Of a stretch of 64,000 bases of DNA, positions 28,026 to 41,127 are shown in pieces. The stretch is from Pseudohongiella spirulinae. Lineage in GTDB: Bacteria > Pseudomonadota > Gammaproteobacteria > Pseudomonadales > Pseudohongiellaceae. Under the pieces are notes generated by a model that made no database searches, had not been told where the DNA came from, and saw nothing but the letters and a program-made list of their open reading frames with translations. The stretch's first letter is position 1. Each line of letters opens with the position of its first letter. The position numbers and the translations under genes were made by a program. The DNA lies in NCBI RefSeq assembly GCF_001444425.1, contig NZ_CP013189.1, positions 2,790,001-2,854,000 of the forward strand, in the 5' to 3' direction.

Positions 28026-29750
28026 TTAGCTCGCCAGTTTCATACCCACGCGCTTTATGCCCCGCTCATCCATGGCGGCAACTGTCCATACAAACCCCTG
28101 CCACTCCAGCTGATCACCCAGGACCGGTTTACCACCCATTCGGCGCTGCAGAAATTCGCCGATGGTCTGGTCGAGCGCGGATGGATCCGGGTGCAGACCA
28201 TATACCGGCACCAGATCCGCAATTCGCGCGGCGGCGTCAAGAATGAAGTCTCCGAAAAACCAGTCGTCCATACCGCGTGTCGGTGCCTGGCTGAACAGTT
28301 TACCCAGAGCGGGCAAATCATGTTCGTGGCCAACTATGCAGAGAATGTCATCGGCCAGAAGTCGCGTACTGCCGGTAGGGTGTAACAACTCGTGGCCGCG
28401 GAACAGCGCGGCAATGCGGGTCCCTTCCGGCATTCGTAAACCGCGTAACTCTTTACCAATGCACCACTTTTCCGAACCCAGCCGATAGACGAACAACTCC
28501 CATTCACTGGTCGGATGAATTTCCAGCCCCGCGCGCGAAATGGGTTGCGGTTGTGCCGGAATCTGAACTTTTGCCAGTCGGGTCGCTAACGGTATTGACG
28601 AGCCCTGCACCACCAGGGACACCAGGACAACAAAAAATGCCAGATTGAAATAAAGCTGTGCATCCGGCAGTCCGGCCATCACCGGATAAACCGCCAGAAT
28701 AATCGGTACCGCACCCCTCAGTCCCAGCCATGAGATATACCAGCGCTCGCGCATCTTGAAGCGACTGAACATCATCAAACTGAGCATCACCGCCAGTGGC
28801 CGCGCAACCAGAATCATCCACAACGCCAGCAGTAATCCAGGCAAGGCAACCGGCAGCAGCTCACTGGGCGTGAGCAGCAGTCCAAGCACCAGAAACATAC
28901 CAATCTGACTGAGCCAGGCCAGGCCATCCAGCACACTGAGAATCGAGACCCGGCTGCGCAATGGTCTGTTTCCCAGAAAGAGCCCACACAAATAAATGGC
29001 CAGGAAGCCACTTCCACCTGAATAATTGGTTATCGAGAAGACCAGCAGCCCACCGCTGACCGCCAGTAATGGATAGAGACCGTTCGCCAATGTTGAATAA
29101 TTGACAATCCTTAGCAGTGCCCAGCCACCGGCCAGACCGAACACAATGCCCAGACCAAACTGCTGAACCAATTGCAAGGCAAAATCGATGGCGGTGGGAG
29201 GGTCAGCTTGCTGAACCTGCGCCAGCATACCGATCAGCGCTACGGTCAGAAATATTGCCATCGGATCGTTGCTGCCCGATTCAATTTCCAGCGTTGCCCG
29301 CACCCGTTCATTGATATGTCGGCTACCCAGCAATGAGAATACCGCAGCCGCATCCGTAGAGCCAACTATGGCCCCGATTAACAACCCCTGCAGCAGACTT
29401 AACTCAAATAACCAGGCCGCAACCACACCTGTCAGAGCAGCGGTGATGACTACGCCGATGGTTGCCAATGACAGTGCTGGGCCAAGTGCCACTTTAAAAG
29501 TGGCGACACGGGTTCGCATACCACCATCAAACAGAATAATGGCGAGCGCGAGGTTACTGGCGAAAAAAGCAAGAGAATAGTCGTTAAACAGAATGCCGCC
29601 GAGGCCTTCCTCACCGGCGAGAATGCCGACACCCAGGAATATCACCAGAATGGGTATCCCCAGGCGCGACGACAATGCACTGACCAGAACACTGAATCCG
29701 ACCAGCAAAGCACCAATCAGAAACAGACTGTTAATGGACACAAAGTCCAT
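28026..29750 (-). CDS. nhaP2: K+/H+ antiporter, NhaP2/CvrA family
   Basis: A 574-residue CPA1-type cation/proton antiporter, close to the usual ~578 residues. About 12-13 membrane helices span residues 1-390. They include a fold-defining acidic stretch, [12 protein letters not shown] and S-G-S-N-D-P-M-A, with the ND pair of CPA1 antiporters. The cytoplasmic C-terminus holds an RCK_C-like domain (about 405-480) and a CorC/HlyC-like end domain. Expected to export K+ and help pH and volume control. Confidence 0.93.
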   Translation of the reverse strand: MDFVSINSLFLIGALLVGFSVLVSALSSRLGIPILVIFLGVGILAGEEGLGGILFNDYSLAFFASNLALAIILFDGGMRTRVATFKVALGPALSLATIGVVITAALTGVVAAWLFELSLLQGLLIGAIVGSTDAAAVFSLLGSRHINERVRATLEIESGSNDPMAIFLTVALIGMLAQVQQADPPTAIDFALQLVQQFGLGIVFGLAGGWALLRIVNYSTLANGLYPLLAVSGGLLVFSITNYSGGSGFLAIYLCGLFLGNRPLRSRVSILSVLDGLAWLSQIGMFLVLGLLLTPSELLPVALPGLLLALWMILVARPLAVMLSLMMFSRFKMRERWYISWLGLRGAVPIILAVYPVMAGLPDAQLYFNLAFFVVLVSLVVQGSSIPLATRLAKVQIPAQPQPISRAGLEIHPTSEWELFVYRLGSEKWCIGKELRGLRMPEGTRIAALFRGHELLHPTGSTRLLADDILCIVGHEHDLPALGKLFSQAPTRGMDDWFFGDFILDAAARIADLVPVYGLHPDPSALDQTIGEFLQRRMGGKPVLGDQLEWQGFVWTVAAMDERGIKRVGMKLAS

Positions 29751-29806
29751 GATACCTCCGACTTGATACCGGCAGCGCCTGCTCGGCAGCCTTCAGTATT
29801 GATCAA

Positions 29807-32333
<2,527 letters not shown>

Positions 32334-32366
32334 TGTTGCGTCCTGTTTTTACTGTTTACTTAAAAT

Positions 32367-32397
32367 CAAAACGGCACCGCACTGACGTGCGGTGCCG
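32367..32397 (-). terminator. Intrinsic terminator after hflC
   Basis: On the minus strand an 11-bp perfect stem (32397-32387 with 32382-32372, four-base loop) is followed by TTTTGATTTT. It ends the nnr-to-hflC transcript and isolates hisZ-purA. Confidence 0.9.
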
Positions 32398-32413
32398 GTA
32401 TTGTAAGGCCTGT

Positions 32414-33280
32414 TCAGCGCGCCTGTTCAGATCTCAGGTATCGGAAGTACTCACTATCCGGCTCCAACAGCATGACATCATTCTTGGAGGAGAAAGTCTG
32501 CCGATAGGAGTTCAGGCTGCGTGTAAATGAATAAAACTCCTCATCCTTGGTGTAGGCCGCAGAGTAAATGGCGGCCGCCTGGGCATCACCTTCACCGCGG
32601 ATGCGTTCCGCATCCCGGTATGCTTCAACCAGCAGAACGGCTTCCTGGCGATCAGCATCTGCTTCAATACCAATAGCCAGCTCATTACCACGCGAACGCA
32701 ACTGCTGAGCTTCACGCTGACGCTCCGAGGTCATCCTTTCATAAACAGAGGAACGGACATCGTCAGGTAAATCGATACGCTTGACTCGCACATCAATCAC
32801 CTCAATGCCGTATTCATCGGCTGTGTATGTGTTGAGCTCTTCGGTCAATTCCATCATCAGCGCATCACGCTGACCGGAGACGACTTCCTGCAGATCGCGC
32901 TCACCAAATTTGTTACGCAGTCCGTCATTGACACGTTGTGCCAGCAGTGCATTGGCGCGCGCCTCGTCACCCGATGTGGCGGTATAAAAACGCAACACAT
33001 CGGTAATACGCCACATGGCATAAGAATCAACCAGCAGGGCTTTCTGTTCCAGTGTCAGGTAACGTTGCGGAGTCGCATCAACGGTTAACACCCTGGCATC
33101 AAACTTTCTGATGGTATTGATATAGGGTACTTTGAAGTGAATTCCCGGCGGGATATCTGCTCGCACAATATCGCCAAACTGCAGCAACACCGCGCGCTCG
33201 GTTTCCTTGACCACAAAAATCGAATTGGCACCAATCAATACCGCCAATACTACGACAGCTCCAAAAAAGAAATTTTTCAC
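32414..33280 (-). CDS. hflC: FtsH protease modulator HflC
   Basis: A 288-residue SPFH/prohibitin-domain protein with one N-terminal helix (F-F-F-G-A-V-V-V-L-A-V-L) and the SPFH core (V-V-K-E-T-E-R-A-V-L-L-Q-F-G). A long coiled-coil region follows (E-R-Q-R-E-A-Q-Q-L-R-S-R-G), then the conserved end Y-R-Q-T-F. It starts with GTG, five bases after hflK. Together they form the large periplasmic cage over FtsH. Confidence 0.97.
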   Translation of the reverse strand: MKNFFFGAVVVLAVLIGANSIFVVKETERAVLLQFGDIVRADIPPGIHFKVPYINTIRKFDARVLTVDATPQRYLTLEQKALLVDSYAMWRITDVLRFYTATSGDEARANALLAQRVNDGLRNKFGERDLQEVVSGQRDALMMELTEELNTYTADEYGIEVIDVRVKRIDLPDDVRSSVYERMTSERQREAQQLRSRGNELAIGIEADADRQEAVLLVEAYRDAERIRGEGDAQAAAIYSAAYTKDEEFYSFTRSLNSYRQTFSSKNDVMLLEPDSEYFRYLRSEQAR

Positions 33281-33285
33281 GTCGC

Positions 33286-34491
33286 TTACCTCCGTACCGG
33301 GACAGACTGGACACGGGCCCGGTCCGATCCTGACTGTGAGTTGATTTCACGGCTGACCTGGTCAGCCAGATCCCGAATCTGCTGACTGTTGAGCTGCAAC
33401 CGGGGCGTTGCTCCCGTCGTGGTATCGCTGGCTTCACTCAGCAGGCGATCCAGGGGCAAAAACATCATGTTATTGCCACCTTCTACATCAATCAGCACCT
33501 TGCTGGTGTTGCTCAACACCTCTTGTATGGCATCGATGTAAAGACGCTCGCGCATCACTGAAGGTGCTTTTTCGTACTCGGTCAGCAGTTGCTCAAAACG
33601 AAAGGCTTCACCCTCTGCCCGCGCAATGACTTCATCACGGTAGGCGTTTGCCTGTTCAATGATACGTTGCGCTTCACCACGTGCCTCCGGAATCACACGG
33701 TTGGCATAGGCCAGTGCCTGGTTCTGGGCACGCTGTTCGTCTTCTCTTGCCCTGATCACGTCGTCAAAGGCGGCCTGCACAGCGACCGGCGGCTGAGCAT
33801 TCTCAACGTTAACCTGAGTGACCTGAATACCCGTCTGATAGGTCTCCATATAGCTCTGGGTCCGCTCACGTACCTCGGCCGCCACATCCGCACGCCCCTG
33901 AGTCAGTACCCGATCCATTGTAGTGCCACCAACAACATGGCGTACAGCTGACTCAACCGCCTGATCAAGACCGCGCTGCGGATCCCGCACCTGCAGCACA
34001 AAGCGAACCGGATCGAGCACGATATATTGAACAGAGATGCTTACCGTGACGATATTCTCGTCTGTAGTGAGCATGTCGTTAGAATATGAACGGGTGTTAA
34101 CCCTGGAAATATTGACCTTCTGCACTTCATCAATAATGGGGGGGTTCCAACGCAGACCCGGCATCACGACTTCGTTTTGCAACACACCAAAACGCAACAC
34201 AACGCCGCGCTCCGCTTCATCAACTGTGTAAAAACCCATCGCCGCCCAGACAACGGCTGCCAGCACCACCAGCCCACCCAGCATGCCTGCCGACACGCCA
34301 GCACCGCCGGAACCGCCGCTGCCACCACTCTGACCGCCTTTACCACCGAACAGAGCATTAAATTTTTTGCTGAGATTACGTATCAGCTCGTCAATGTCGG
34401 GCGGACCCTGATCATTGCCGCGACGACCACCACCCCCATTACCCCATGGGTCGTTGTCGTTACCTTTATTTCCTGGTTCATTCCAAGCCAT
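33286..34491 (-). CDS. hflK: FtsH protease modulator HflK
   Basis: A 401-residue partner of HflC. It has a Gly/Asn-rich N-terminal tail (D-P-W-G-N-G-G-G-G-R-R) and one membrane helix at about residues 75-95. The SPFH domain (V-D-E-A-E-R-G-V-V-L-R-F-G) and a coiled-coil segment follow (A-R-G-E-A-Q-R-I-I-E-Q-A). The disordered Gly-rich tail is normal for HflK. It lies 76 bp after hflX. Confidence 0.97.
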   Translation of the reverse strand: MAWNEPGNKGNDNDPWGNGGGGRRGNDQGPPDIDELIRNLSKKFNALFGGKGGQSGGSGGSGGAGVSAGMLGGLVVLAAVVWAAMGFYTVDEAERGVVLRFGVLQNEVVMPGLRWNPPIIDEVQKVNISRVNTRSYSNDMLTTDENIVTVSISVQYIVLDPVRFVLQVRDPQRGLDQAVESAVRHVVGGTTMDRVLTQGRADVAAEVRERTQSYMETYQTGIQVTQVNVENAQPPVAVQAAFDDVIRAREDEQRAQNQALAYANRVIPEARGEAQRIIEQANAYRDEVIARAEGEAFRFEQLLTEYEKAPSVMRERLYIDAIQEVLSNTSKVLIDVEGGNNMMFLPLDRLLSEASDTTTGATPRLQLNSQQIRDLADQVSREINSQSGSDRARVQSVPVRR

Positions 34492-34567
34492 CGTCTACTC
34501 CATACCCAGCGAATGCCGGACGATTTTAACGAATTATTACCCATTAACCCAGCATTACTGACAAAGC

Positions 34568-35836
34568 TCAGCGGCGGGCGTCTTCCTGCATCAATCGATC
34601 GAAATCCTGTCTGGGCAATCTGACGCTCAGCACCACCTGCCCATGATCATCAACCTGCTCTGTCGTGACTGCACCACGCTCATAGAGTCGTGCCCTTAAC
34701 TTGCCCTGATTCGGAGACAGGGTCAGCTGCCGGTTGACTATATCGTGACCGAGTCGCTCACTGATTGCTTGCAGAAGCAGATCAATACCCAGGCCGTCAC
34801 GTGCTGAGATCCACACCCGCTCCGGCTGGCCCTGGTCGTTGCGATCTATCCTGGACTCAAAACCATCCAGCAAATCGATCTTGTTCAGCACCTGCAGTGT
34901 CGGGATATCATCAGCGCCGATTTCAGTCAGCACCTCATGCACCTGCTCGATGTAATAATCGTGGTCTTCGTTGGCGATATCCACCACATGTAACAACAAA
35001 TCTGCCTGACTGGTTTCTTCCAGGGTCGCCCGGAACGCCTCTACCAGCTTGTGTGGCAGGTGGCTGATAAACCCGACCGTATCAACCAGAATCGCCTCCC
35101 CGAATGAGGGCACATTAATACGCCTGAGCGTTGCATCCAGCGTTGCAAACAATTGATCTGCCGCGTAAATATGGGATTCAGTCATCACATTGAACAACGA
35201 CGACTTGCCGGCGTTGGTGTAGCCAACCAAAGAAACGATGGGCACTTCTGCACGCTTGCGCGAACGCCGTCCCTGCTCGCGTTGCGCCCGCACTTTGGCA
35301 AGACTCTTGTTGATATTTTTGATGCGCTGACGAATCATGCGCTGATCGAGCTCCAGCTGGGTTTCCCCCGCACCACGCAGATTAACTCCGCCTTTCTGGC
35401 GGTCCAGGTGAGTCCAACCACGTTTCAGACGCGTGACCATATGCTGTAACTGAGCCAGCTCGACCTGCAACTTGCCTTCGTAAGTGCGCGCACGCTGCGC
35501 AAAGATATCAAGAATCAGTCCGGTACGATCCAGAACCCGGCACTTCAGTGCCTTCTCAAGGTTTCGCTCCTGACTCGGGGACAGCGAATGATTAAAGAGC
35601 ACCAGCCCGGCTTCATGCTGCCTGACGGCTTCCGCGACTTCCTCCAGCTTGCCCTGACCAATAAAAGTCCGGGCATCTGGAGTCTTGCGGCTGCCTTTGA
35701 TGAAACAAACCGGCTCCGATCCAGATGATCTGACCAGTTCCTCAAACTCTACGGGGTCTTCCTGCTCACGCTCTGAATCCAGATCTATGTGAACAAGTAC
35801 GGAAGACTCGCCACCTTCGGGACGTTCAAAAAACAA
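34568..35836 (-). CDS. hflX: Ribosome-associated GTPase HflX
   Basis: A 422-residue GTPase that rescues stalled ribosomes under heat or antibiotic stress. The N-terminal HflX domain and coiled coil (G-A-G-E-T-Q-L-E-L-D) precede the G domain: G-Y-T-N-A-G-K-S (G1), D-T-V-G-F-I (G3) and N-K-I-D (G4). Translation most likely starts at a TTG at 35836, directly after an in-frame TGA. A GAGGG site lies upstream, and the product M-F-F-E-R-P aligns with the E. coli start. It lies 13 bp after hfq. Confidence 0.96.
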   Translation of the reverse strand: MFFERPEGGESSVLVHIDLDSEREQEDPVEFEELVRSSGSEPVCFIKGSRKTPDARTFIGQGKLEEVAEAVRQHEAGLVLFNHSLSPSQERNLEKALKCRVLDRTGLILDIFAQRARTYEGKLQVELAQLQHMVTRLKRGWTHLDRQKGGVNLRGAGETQLELDQRMIRQRIKNINKSLAKVRAQREQGRRSRKRAEVPIVSLVGYTNAGKSSLFNVMTESHIYAADQLFATLDATLRRINVPSFGEAILVDTVGFISHLPHKLVEAFRATLEETSQADLLLHVVDIANEDHDYYIEQVHEVLTEIGADDIPTLQVLNKIDLLDGFESRIDRNDQGQPERVWISARDGLGIDLLLQAISERLGHDIVNRQLTLSPNQGKLRARLYERGAVTTEQVDDHGQVVLSVRLPRQDFDRLMQEDARR

Positions 35837-35849
35837 TCATGCCCTCGAT

Positions 35850-36122
35850 TCAGGCAACATTACCTGGCGCTGACTCATCGTCATCTTGGTTGAAGTCGCC
35901 GCCCTGGGTCGGGATCTTTACCGTCCGGGCCGGAACGACTGTGGAAATCGCGTGCTTATAGACCATCTGGTTCACGGCATTTTTCAGCAGGATGACAAAC
36001 TGGTCGAATGACTCTATCTGGCCCTGCAGCTTGATACCGCTGACCAGATAGATTGATACAGGAATACGCTCCTTGCGAAGCACATTCAGGAAAGGGTCTT
36101 GTAAGGAATGCCCTTTTGACAT
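35850..36122 (-). CDS. hfq: RNA chaperone Hfq
   Basis: A 90-residue Sm-like hexameric chaperone for small RNAs. The Sm1 region (L-Q-D-P-F-L-N, S-G-I-K-L-Q-G, F-D-Q-F-V) and the Sm2 signature (Y-K-H-A-I-S-T) are intact. The tail after residue 70 is short and acidic. AAGGAG precedes the ATG. It lies between miaA and hflX as in most gammaproteobacteria, and is relevant to the candidate small RNA near oxyR in this window. Confidence 0.98.
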   Translation of the reverse strand: MSKGHSLQDPFLNVLRKERIPVSIYLVSGIKLQGQIESFDQFVILLKNAVNQMVYKHAISTVVPARTVKIPTQGGDFNQDDDESAPGNVA

Positions 36123-36204
36123 TGCTATTCTCCTTAAAAATAAAAGCGTTGACCGTGATAACCAAGCAGTACGGGTCCGTCCAGCGTGGCAAATTATCTG
36201 AGCA

Positions 36205-37149
36205 TTACATGGAGACTGTCTGCAGATATTTCAAGACAGAATCCATGGTATCGTCGCGTTCACTGTCGAAATTGAGCGCATTTTCCCAACTTCTGAGCCA
36301 GGTCACCTGACGTTTAGCCAGTTGCCGCGTGGCAATGATACCTCTTTCCACCATCTCATCATAGCGGATTTCACCAGCCAGAAATTGCCAGATCTGGCGA
36401 TATCCAACACAGCGAATCGACGGCATGGCGACATTGAGATCTCCACGCCTGTACAACTGTTCGACCTCAGCAACGAAGCCTTGTTCCAGCATCAGGTGAA
36501 ATCGTCTGGCGATCTTGCTGTGTAATACGCTGCGCGCCGACGGCTGGATTGATAGAAACAGCAGATTCTCCTTGCTTGCTCCCCGGTTGGCCTGCTCATG
36601 CAGGGCGGTCATGGTTTGCCCCGTCAACCGGTAAACTTCCATAGCCCGCTGCAGACGCTGCGGGTCATTGGGATGAATTCGCGCTGCCGACGCCGGATCC
36701 ACGTCAGCCAGCTCGGCATGAACCGCATCCCAACCCGATTTCTGTGCCAGAAGAGTAATTTCATCGCGAATCTGCTGGTTGGCAGGCGGCATAACAGCCA
36801 GGCCGTCGCGCAGTGCCTTGAAATAAAGCATGGTGCCGCCAACCAGTAAAGGCACCCTGCCTGCCCGGCGGATCTGCGCCATCTCCGATACCGCATCCTG
36901 ACAAAACTGCGCCGCAGAATAACTCAGCGCAGGATCCAGAAAATCAAACAGCCGGTGGGGTGCTATGGCCAGTGTTGCAGCATCCGGCTTTCCGGTACCG
37001 ATATCCATATCACGATAGATCTGCGCCGAATCAACATTGATAATGTCCATCGGTAATCGCTTTACCAGTTCAACGGCAAGTGCCGTTTTGCCCGATGCAG
37101 TCGGACCCATCAGGCAGACAGCAGGGCATGTTTCAGGGTCGAAGTGCAC
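36205..37149 (-). CDS. miaA: tRNA dimethylallyltransferase
   Basis: A 314-residue enzyme that adds dimethylallyl to A37 of tRNAs reading U-starting codons. The P-loop is G-P-T-A-S-G-K-T, followed by [17 protein letters not shown] and V-G-G-T-M-L-Y-F. The basic [12 protein letters not shown] motif lies near the C-terminus. The start codon is GTG, five bases after mutL. hfq promoters in related bacteria lie inside this gene. Confidence 0.97.
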   Translation of the reverse strand: MHFDPETCPAVCLMGPTASGKTALAVELVKRLPMDIINVDSAQIYRDMDIGTGKPDAATLAIAPHRLFDFLDPALSYSAAQFCQDAVSEMAQIRRAGRVPLLVGGTMLYFKALRDGLAVMPPANQQIRDEITLLAQKSGWDAVHAELADVDPASAARIHPNDPQRLQRAMEVYRLTGQTMTALHEQANRGASKENLLFLSIQPSARSVLHSKIARRFHLMLEQGFVAEVEQLYRRGDLNVAMPSIRCVGYRQIWQFLAGEIRYDEMVERGIIATRQLAKRQVTWLRSWENALNFDSERDDTMDSVLKYLQTVSM

Positions 37150-37154
37150 AGTCC

Positions 37155-39029
37155 TCAGCGCCCTCTGAGAAACAGCTTGTCCAGATCTGCCATGCTCTGA
37201 AACACCCAGGTTGGACGACCATGATTACATTGACCACTACGCTCGGTGCGCTCCATGTCACGCAACAAAGCATTCATTTCCGGCACACTTAACTGCCGGT
37301 TGGCTCGCACCGCCCCATGACAGGCCATGGTGGACAACAACTCATCACGATAATCGCTGATTCTCTGGCTGCTGCCATGCTCACGCACATCGGCTAATAC
37401 GTCACGCACCAGTTGTTCTATGTCGGCGCGCACCAGCAAGGCCGGCACCTGTCGTACCAAAACTGATTCACTGGCAACACGCTCCAGCTCAAAGCCCAGA
37501 GCGGCCAGGGCCGATGCCTGCTCTTCCGCACAATCTGCCTCTGCGCTGCTCACCGCGACTGAGACAGGCACCAGCAGAGGCTGAGCGCGTATACCCTGCG
37601 CATCAACCGCTGATTTCATCCGCTCATAAGTTATACGCTCATGGGCGGCATGCATGTCCACGACAATCAAGCCCTCAGCATTCTGTGCCAATATATAAAC
37701 GCCATGCAGCTGAGCCAGAGCAAAGCCCAGCGGCGGGACTTCGCCATCGGCAACAAGGCGCTGATAAGCAGCGGCCTGATCCTGGAGTTGTGCTGACGAA
37801 GGTTCCGGCGATAACGCCCAGATGGATCGACCATACCCACTGGCGTGTCCCTGCGACCCAAGCCCAGTCGGCCTGATCGGCGCGGACTGGTCTCGCTCGC
37901 TGTAGGGAAGAATTTCTCCGGTAACCTGATCAACCCGCAACCCCAACGATGATTGCTGTGCCGATGGAACATGCGGCGGCGCAGACGCGCTGCCCTGGGC
38001 CGTGGCCAGTTGATCATCCGGTCGCACATCAGCAAGCGCTTTATGCAAAGAGCGAAACAGAAAATCATGCACCAGACGCTGATCACGGAATCTGACTTCA
38101 TGCTTGGTCGGATGCACATTCACATCCACCAGAGACGGCTGCAGTTCGAGGTAAAGCACAAACGCGGGATGGCGACCACCATACATAACGTCACGGTAGG
38201 CCTGCTTGATAGCATGCGAGACCAGTTTGTCTCGTATCACGCGGCCATTCACGTAGAAGTATTGCAGATCAGGCTGACTGCGCGAGAAAGTCGGCAGACA
38301 CACCCAGCCCCAAAGCCTGAGCCCCGACGCCTCCATATCGATATAAACAGCATGTTCCAGAAAAGCCGGACCACAGACCAGGCCGATCCGGCGCTGCTTT
38401 TCCTGTACCGATTGCGCACTATGTAATTGATGCACGGTGCGCTGATTGTGACGCAGACTCAGACTGACGTCGAAACGGCTCAGCGCGAGGCGCCTGACCA
38501 CCTCATCGATACGACCAAACTCAGTGTTTTCTGTGCGCAGAAATTTTTTGCGCGCCGGCGTATTAAAAAACAGATCACGCACCTCAACGCTTGTACCGGT
38601 CGGATGCGGCGCAGGGCTGAGTGTGGCAGCCATATCCTGCCCGGCCGCTTCAACCTGCCAGCCACCGGACTCGCCACTGTCTGAAGCACGTGATGTCAGC
38701 GTCAGCCTGGAGACAGAACTGATACTGGCCAGGGCTTCCCCGCGAAACCCGAGGCTCTGAATATTTTCCAGATCATCCAGGTCAGCAATTTTGCTGGTGG
38801 CGTGTCGACTCAGAGCCAGAGTCAGATCGTCTTTCGGGATCCCGCTGCCATCATCGCGAATACGGATCAGTTTGCTGCCGCCCTGCTCCACTTCGACATC
38901 GATGCGGTGTGCACCGGCATCCAGACTGTTCTCCAGCAGCTCTTTGACCACCGATGCCGGACGCTCAACTACCTCGCCGGCCGCAATCTGGTTGGCCAGA
39001 CGCTGGCTGAGCAAAGCTATTCGTTTCAT
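37155..39029 (-). CDS. mutL: DNA mismatch repair protein MutL
   Basis: A 624-residue MutL. The GHKL ATPase half is clear: [28 protein letters not shown], and [20 protein letters not shown]. The C-terminal half contains [12 protein letters not shown], which fits the DQHA(X)2E(X)4E endonuclease motif with Met for Gln. It also has a late C-N-H-G-R-P zinc-site motif. Both suggest a nicking MutL, as in MutH-less bacteria. Confidence 0.97.
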   Translation of the reverse strand: MKRIALLSQRLANQIAAGEVVERPASVVKELLENSLDAGAHRIDVEVEQGGSKLIRIRDDGSGIPKDDLTLALSRHATSKIADLDDLENIQSLGFRGEALASISSVSRLTLTSRASDSGESGGWQVEAAGQDMAATLSPAPHPTGTSVEVRDLFFNTPARKKFLRTENTEFGRIDEVVRRLALSRFDVSLSLRHNQRTVHQLHSAQSVQEKQRRIGLVCGPAFLEHAVYIDMEASGLRLWGWVCLPTFSRSQPDLQYFYVNGRVIRDKLVSHAIKQAYRDVMYGGRHPAFVLYLELQPSLVDVNVHPTKHEVRFRDQRLVHDFLFRSLHKALADVRPDDQLATAQGSASAPPHVPSAQQSSLGLRVDQVTGEILPYSERDQSAPIRPTGLGSQGHASGYGRSIWALSPEPSSAQLQDQAAAYQRLVADGEVPPLGFALAQLHGVYILAQNAEGLIVVDMHAAHERITYERMKSAVDAQGIRAQPLLVPVSVAVSSAEADCAEEQASALAALGFELERVASESVLVRQVPALLVRADIEQLVRDVLADVREHGSSQRISDYRDELLSTMACHGAVRANRQLSVPEMNALLRDMERTERSGQCNHGRPTWVFQSMADLDKLFLRGR

Positions 39030-39048
39030 AAGCAGTCCTGCGATGTTT

Positions 39049-40605
39049 TCAAGAGGAGGGGATTATCAATACCTGACCAATGCGGATTGTATCATTTCGC
39101 AGATTATTGGCATCACGCAAACTTGCAAGGCTGACACGGTAGCGCTGTGCGATACCGGACAAAGTCTCACCTCGACTGATCGTATGCTCCGAGATAACCG
39201 GCGCCGCAGTCAACGCGATGGCGATTGGTCCGCCACCCGGAACGATCAGCTTCTGACCAACATGAATGGTATCACCTCGCAGATTGTTTGCGGCCCGCAA
39301 GCGAGCGAGCTCGACATTGTGGCGCTGGGCGATCATCGAGAGACTGTCACCCCGCACAACAACGTACTCTCGGTCAGGTCCCTGATTATTGGCCTTTTGC
39401 CAGGCCAGCAGCGTTCCATCCGGCGGCCGGTCATAGAAATAATTCACCACTCCCTGCGCTATGGAATCGGCCAGGCGGCGCTGATAGTCGGGCGAGTTGA
39501 GTTTGCGCGCCTCATTGGGATTCGACAAATAACCCGTTTCAATCAACAGCGACGGGATGTCCGGGGAGCGCAGCACCCAAAAATTACCCTGCTGCGGCAC
39601 GTCCCGGCGAAGCCGCGTGACACGCCCGATCGATTCGAGTATGTGGGAACCCGCTGACATGCTCTGCTCTATGCTCCAGGCCATGGAGATATCCAGCAGA
39701 GTCAGGGCCAGATCATCTTCGAAATTCCGAAGACTGGTATCGCCTGACACACCGCCCAGAAGATCAGCCGAGTTTTCTTTCTCGGTCACTCTGCGAATAT
39801 TCTCGTCCTCAGCCGTTGTCTGCGACAGTGCGTAAACGGTCACACCTTCTGCGCGAGAGCCGCTGTGGGAATCGGCGTGAATAGAAAGAAATATATCTGC
39901 ACGGTTCTGCCTGGCAAGCTGAGGCCGCTGCTGCAGTCGAACAAAGTAGTCGCCCTGGCGGATCATGACAGGTTCGAAGCCAGGCAAGGACTTGATCCTC
40001 TCGTAAAGTGCCCGAGCAATCGAGAACGCCACTTCTTTTTCAAAGATTTTCCCATCATAGGCAATCGCACCCGGATCTGTGCCACCGTGTCCGGCATCTA
40101 TTGCCACAACAATATTGCGCCGCGAGCTGGAATCACTGGCTATCGCCGTTGTACCGGTATGCTGGCGGACGCCACGGGCCGGTACCTCTCTGTCAAGGTC
40201 ATACAGATCAACAATCAGCCGATGCCCCGCACCGCCAGCAAATGTCTGCAGGGAGCTGCTGGGATTCATCGGGCGATCCATATCCAGCACAATTCGAGTG
40301 TCAGTTGTGTTGCGCACGGCACTGCGAATGGCGCGTACCGGTAGATCGCGAAGCGACAGGCGGCGGGTGTCAGCCCGCAAACGCGAATGCTTCAGATCAA
40401 TCACGACCCGGTGTGGATTCTCCAGCACAAAAACGCTGTATTCAACCGCTTCGCTCAGGTCCAGCACCAGTTGCGTGGCATCACCTGACTGTTGCACCTG
40501 CAGCTCGCGCACATCAGCCGCCCACGCCTGGGCACCTGCCAACGTCCACAGCAGCACAAGCAATGTCGGCAACAGCCTGATATGTCCAGCGACAACTGAC
40601 CGCAT
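39049..40605 (-). CDS. amiB: N-acetylmuramoyl-L-alanine amidase with two LysM domains
   Basis: A 518-residue septal cell-wall amidase. It has a signal peptide ([15 protein letters not shown]), an AMIN domain at about 35-135 and an Amidase_3 zinc domain at about 165-385. The domain's Zn ligands and catalytic Glu are in [22 protein letters not shown] and I-E-T-G-Y-L-S-N. Two LysM repeats follow at about 420-465 and 470-516. E. coli AmiB lacks this double LysM; the architecture is like Pseudomonas AmiB. It lies 19 bp before mutL. Confidence 0.96.
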   Translation of the reverse strand: MRSVVAGHIRLLPTLLVLLWTLAGAQAWAADVRELQVQQSGDATQLVLDLSEAVEYSVFVLENPHRVVIDLKHSRLRADTRRLSLRDLPVRAIRSAVRNTTDTRIVLDMDRPMNPSSSLQTFAGGAGHRLIVDLYDLDREVPARGVRQHTGTTAIASDSSSRRNIVVAIDAGHGGTDPGAIAYDGKIFEKEVAFSIARALYERIKSLPGFEPVMIRQGDYFVRLQQRPQLARQNRADIFLSIHADSHSGSRAEGVTVYALSQTTAEDENIRRVTEKENSADLLGGVSGDTSLRNFEDDLALTLLDISMAWSIEQSMSAGSHILESIGRVTRLRRDVPQQGNFWVLRSPDIPSLLIETGYLSNPNEARKLNSPDYQRRLADSIAQGVVNYFYDRPPDGTLLAWQKANNQGPDREYVVVRGDSLSMIAQRHNVELARLRAANNLRGDTIHVGQKLIVPGGGPIAIALTAAPVISEHTISRGETLSGIAQRYRVSLASLRDANNLRNDTIRIGQVLIIPSS

Positions 40606-40653
40606 TAAAACGTTCCCGGCATTTTTTCAAAAAAATATTTGTTGATCAGTATA

Positions 40654-41127
40654 TTACAACAACATAGCCTGCATGCGACCAACCACAGCCTGGCCGCGAT
40701 GGGTCAGCGGCTGGTATTCAATCTGACGTCCACGCCCTTTGTCAGTCAGCCTTAACTGCAAATCCGCTGCCGGCAGATGCCCGCTGCCACGCTGCGGCCA
40801 CTCGATAAGACACACGGCGGGCGGCTGAAAATACTCATCAACACCCAGGAAGTCTACCTCTTCCGGGTTCGATAGTCTATAAAGATCAAAGTGATAGAGG
40901 GGAAAGTCAAAATCTTCGTAAGGTTCGACCAGTGTGTAGGTCGGACTTTTAACAGCACCCTTGTGACCCAGGGCGCGAATCAAGCCTCTGCTGAGGGTCG
41001 TTTTTCCCGAACCCAGGTCGCCTTGAAGGAATATGATAAGCCCGTCTCTGCCCAGGGACTTAGCCAGCATCGCACCAAATTGCTCGGTAGCATACTCATC
41101 CTGAAGAAAGTGTGTACCAACGCTCAT
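40654..41127 (-). CDS. tsaE: tRNA threonylcarbamoyladenosine ATPase TsaE
   Basis: A 157-residue ATPase needed for the t6A37 modification of tRNA with TsaB and TsaD. Walker A reads G-D-L-G-S-G-K-T-T. S-P-T-Y-T-L-V-E-P-Y and D-L-Y-R-L follow, and the C-terminal I-E-W-P-Q-R is typical. Its start overlaps the end of nnr by four bases. Confidence 0.96.
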   Translation of the reverse strand: MSVGTHFLQDEYATEQFGAMLAKSLGRDGLIIFLQGDLGSGKTTLSRGLIRALGHKGAVKSPTYTLVEPYEDFDFPLYHFDLYRLSNPEEVDFLGVDEYFQPPAVCLIEWPQRGSGHLPAADLQLRLTDKGRGRQIEYQPLTHRGQAVVGRMQAMLL

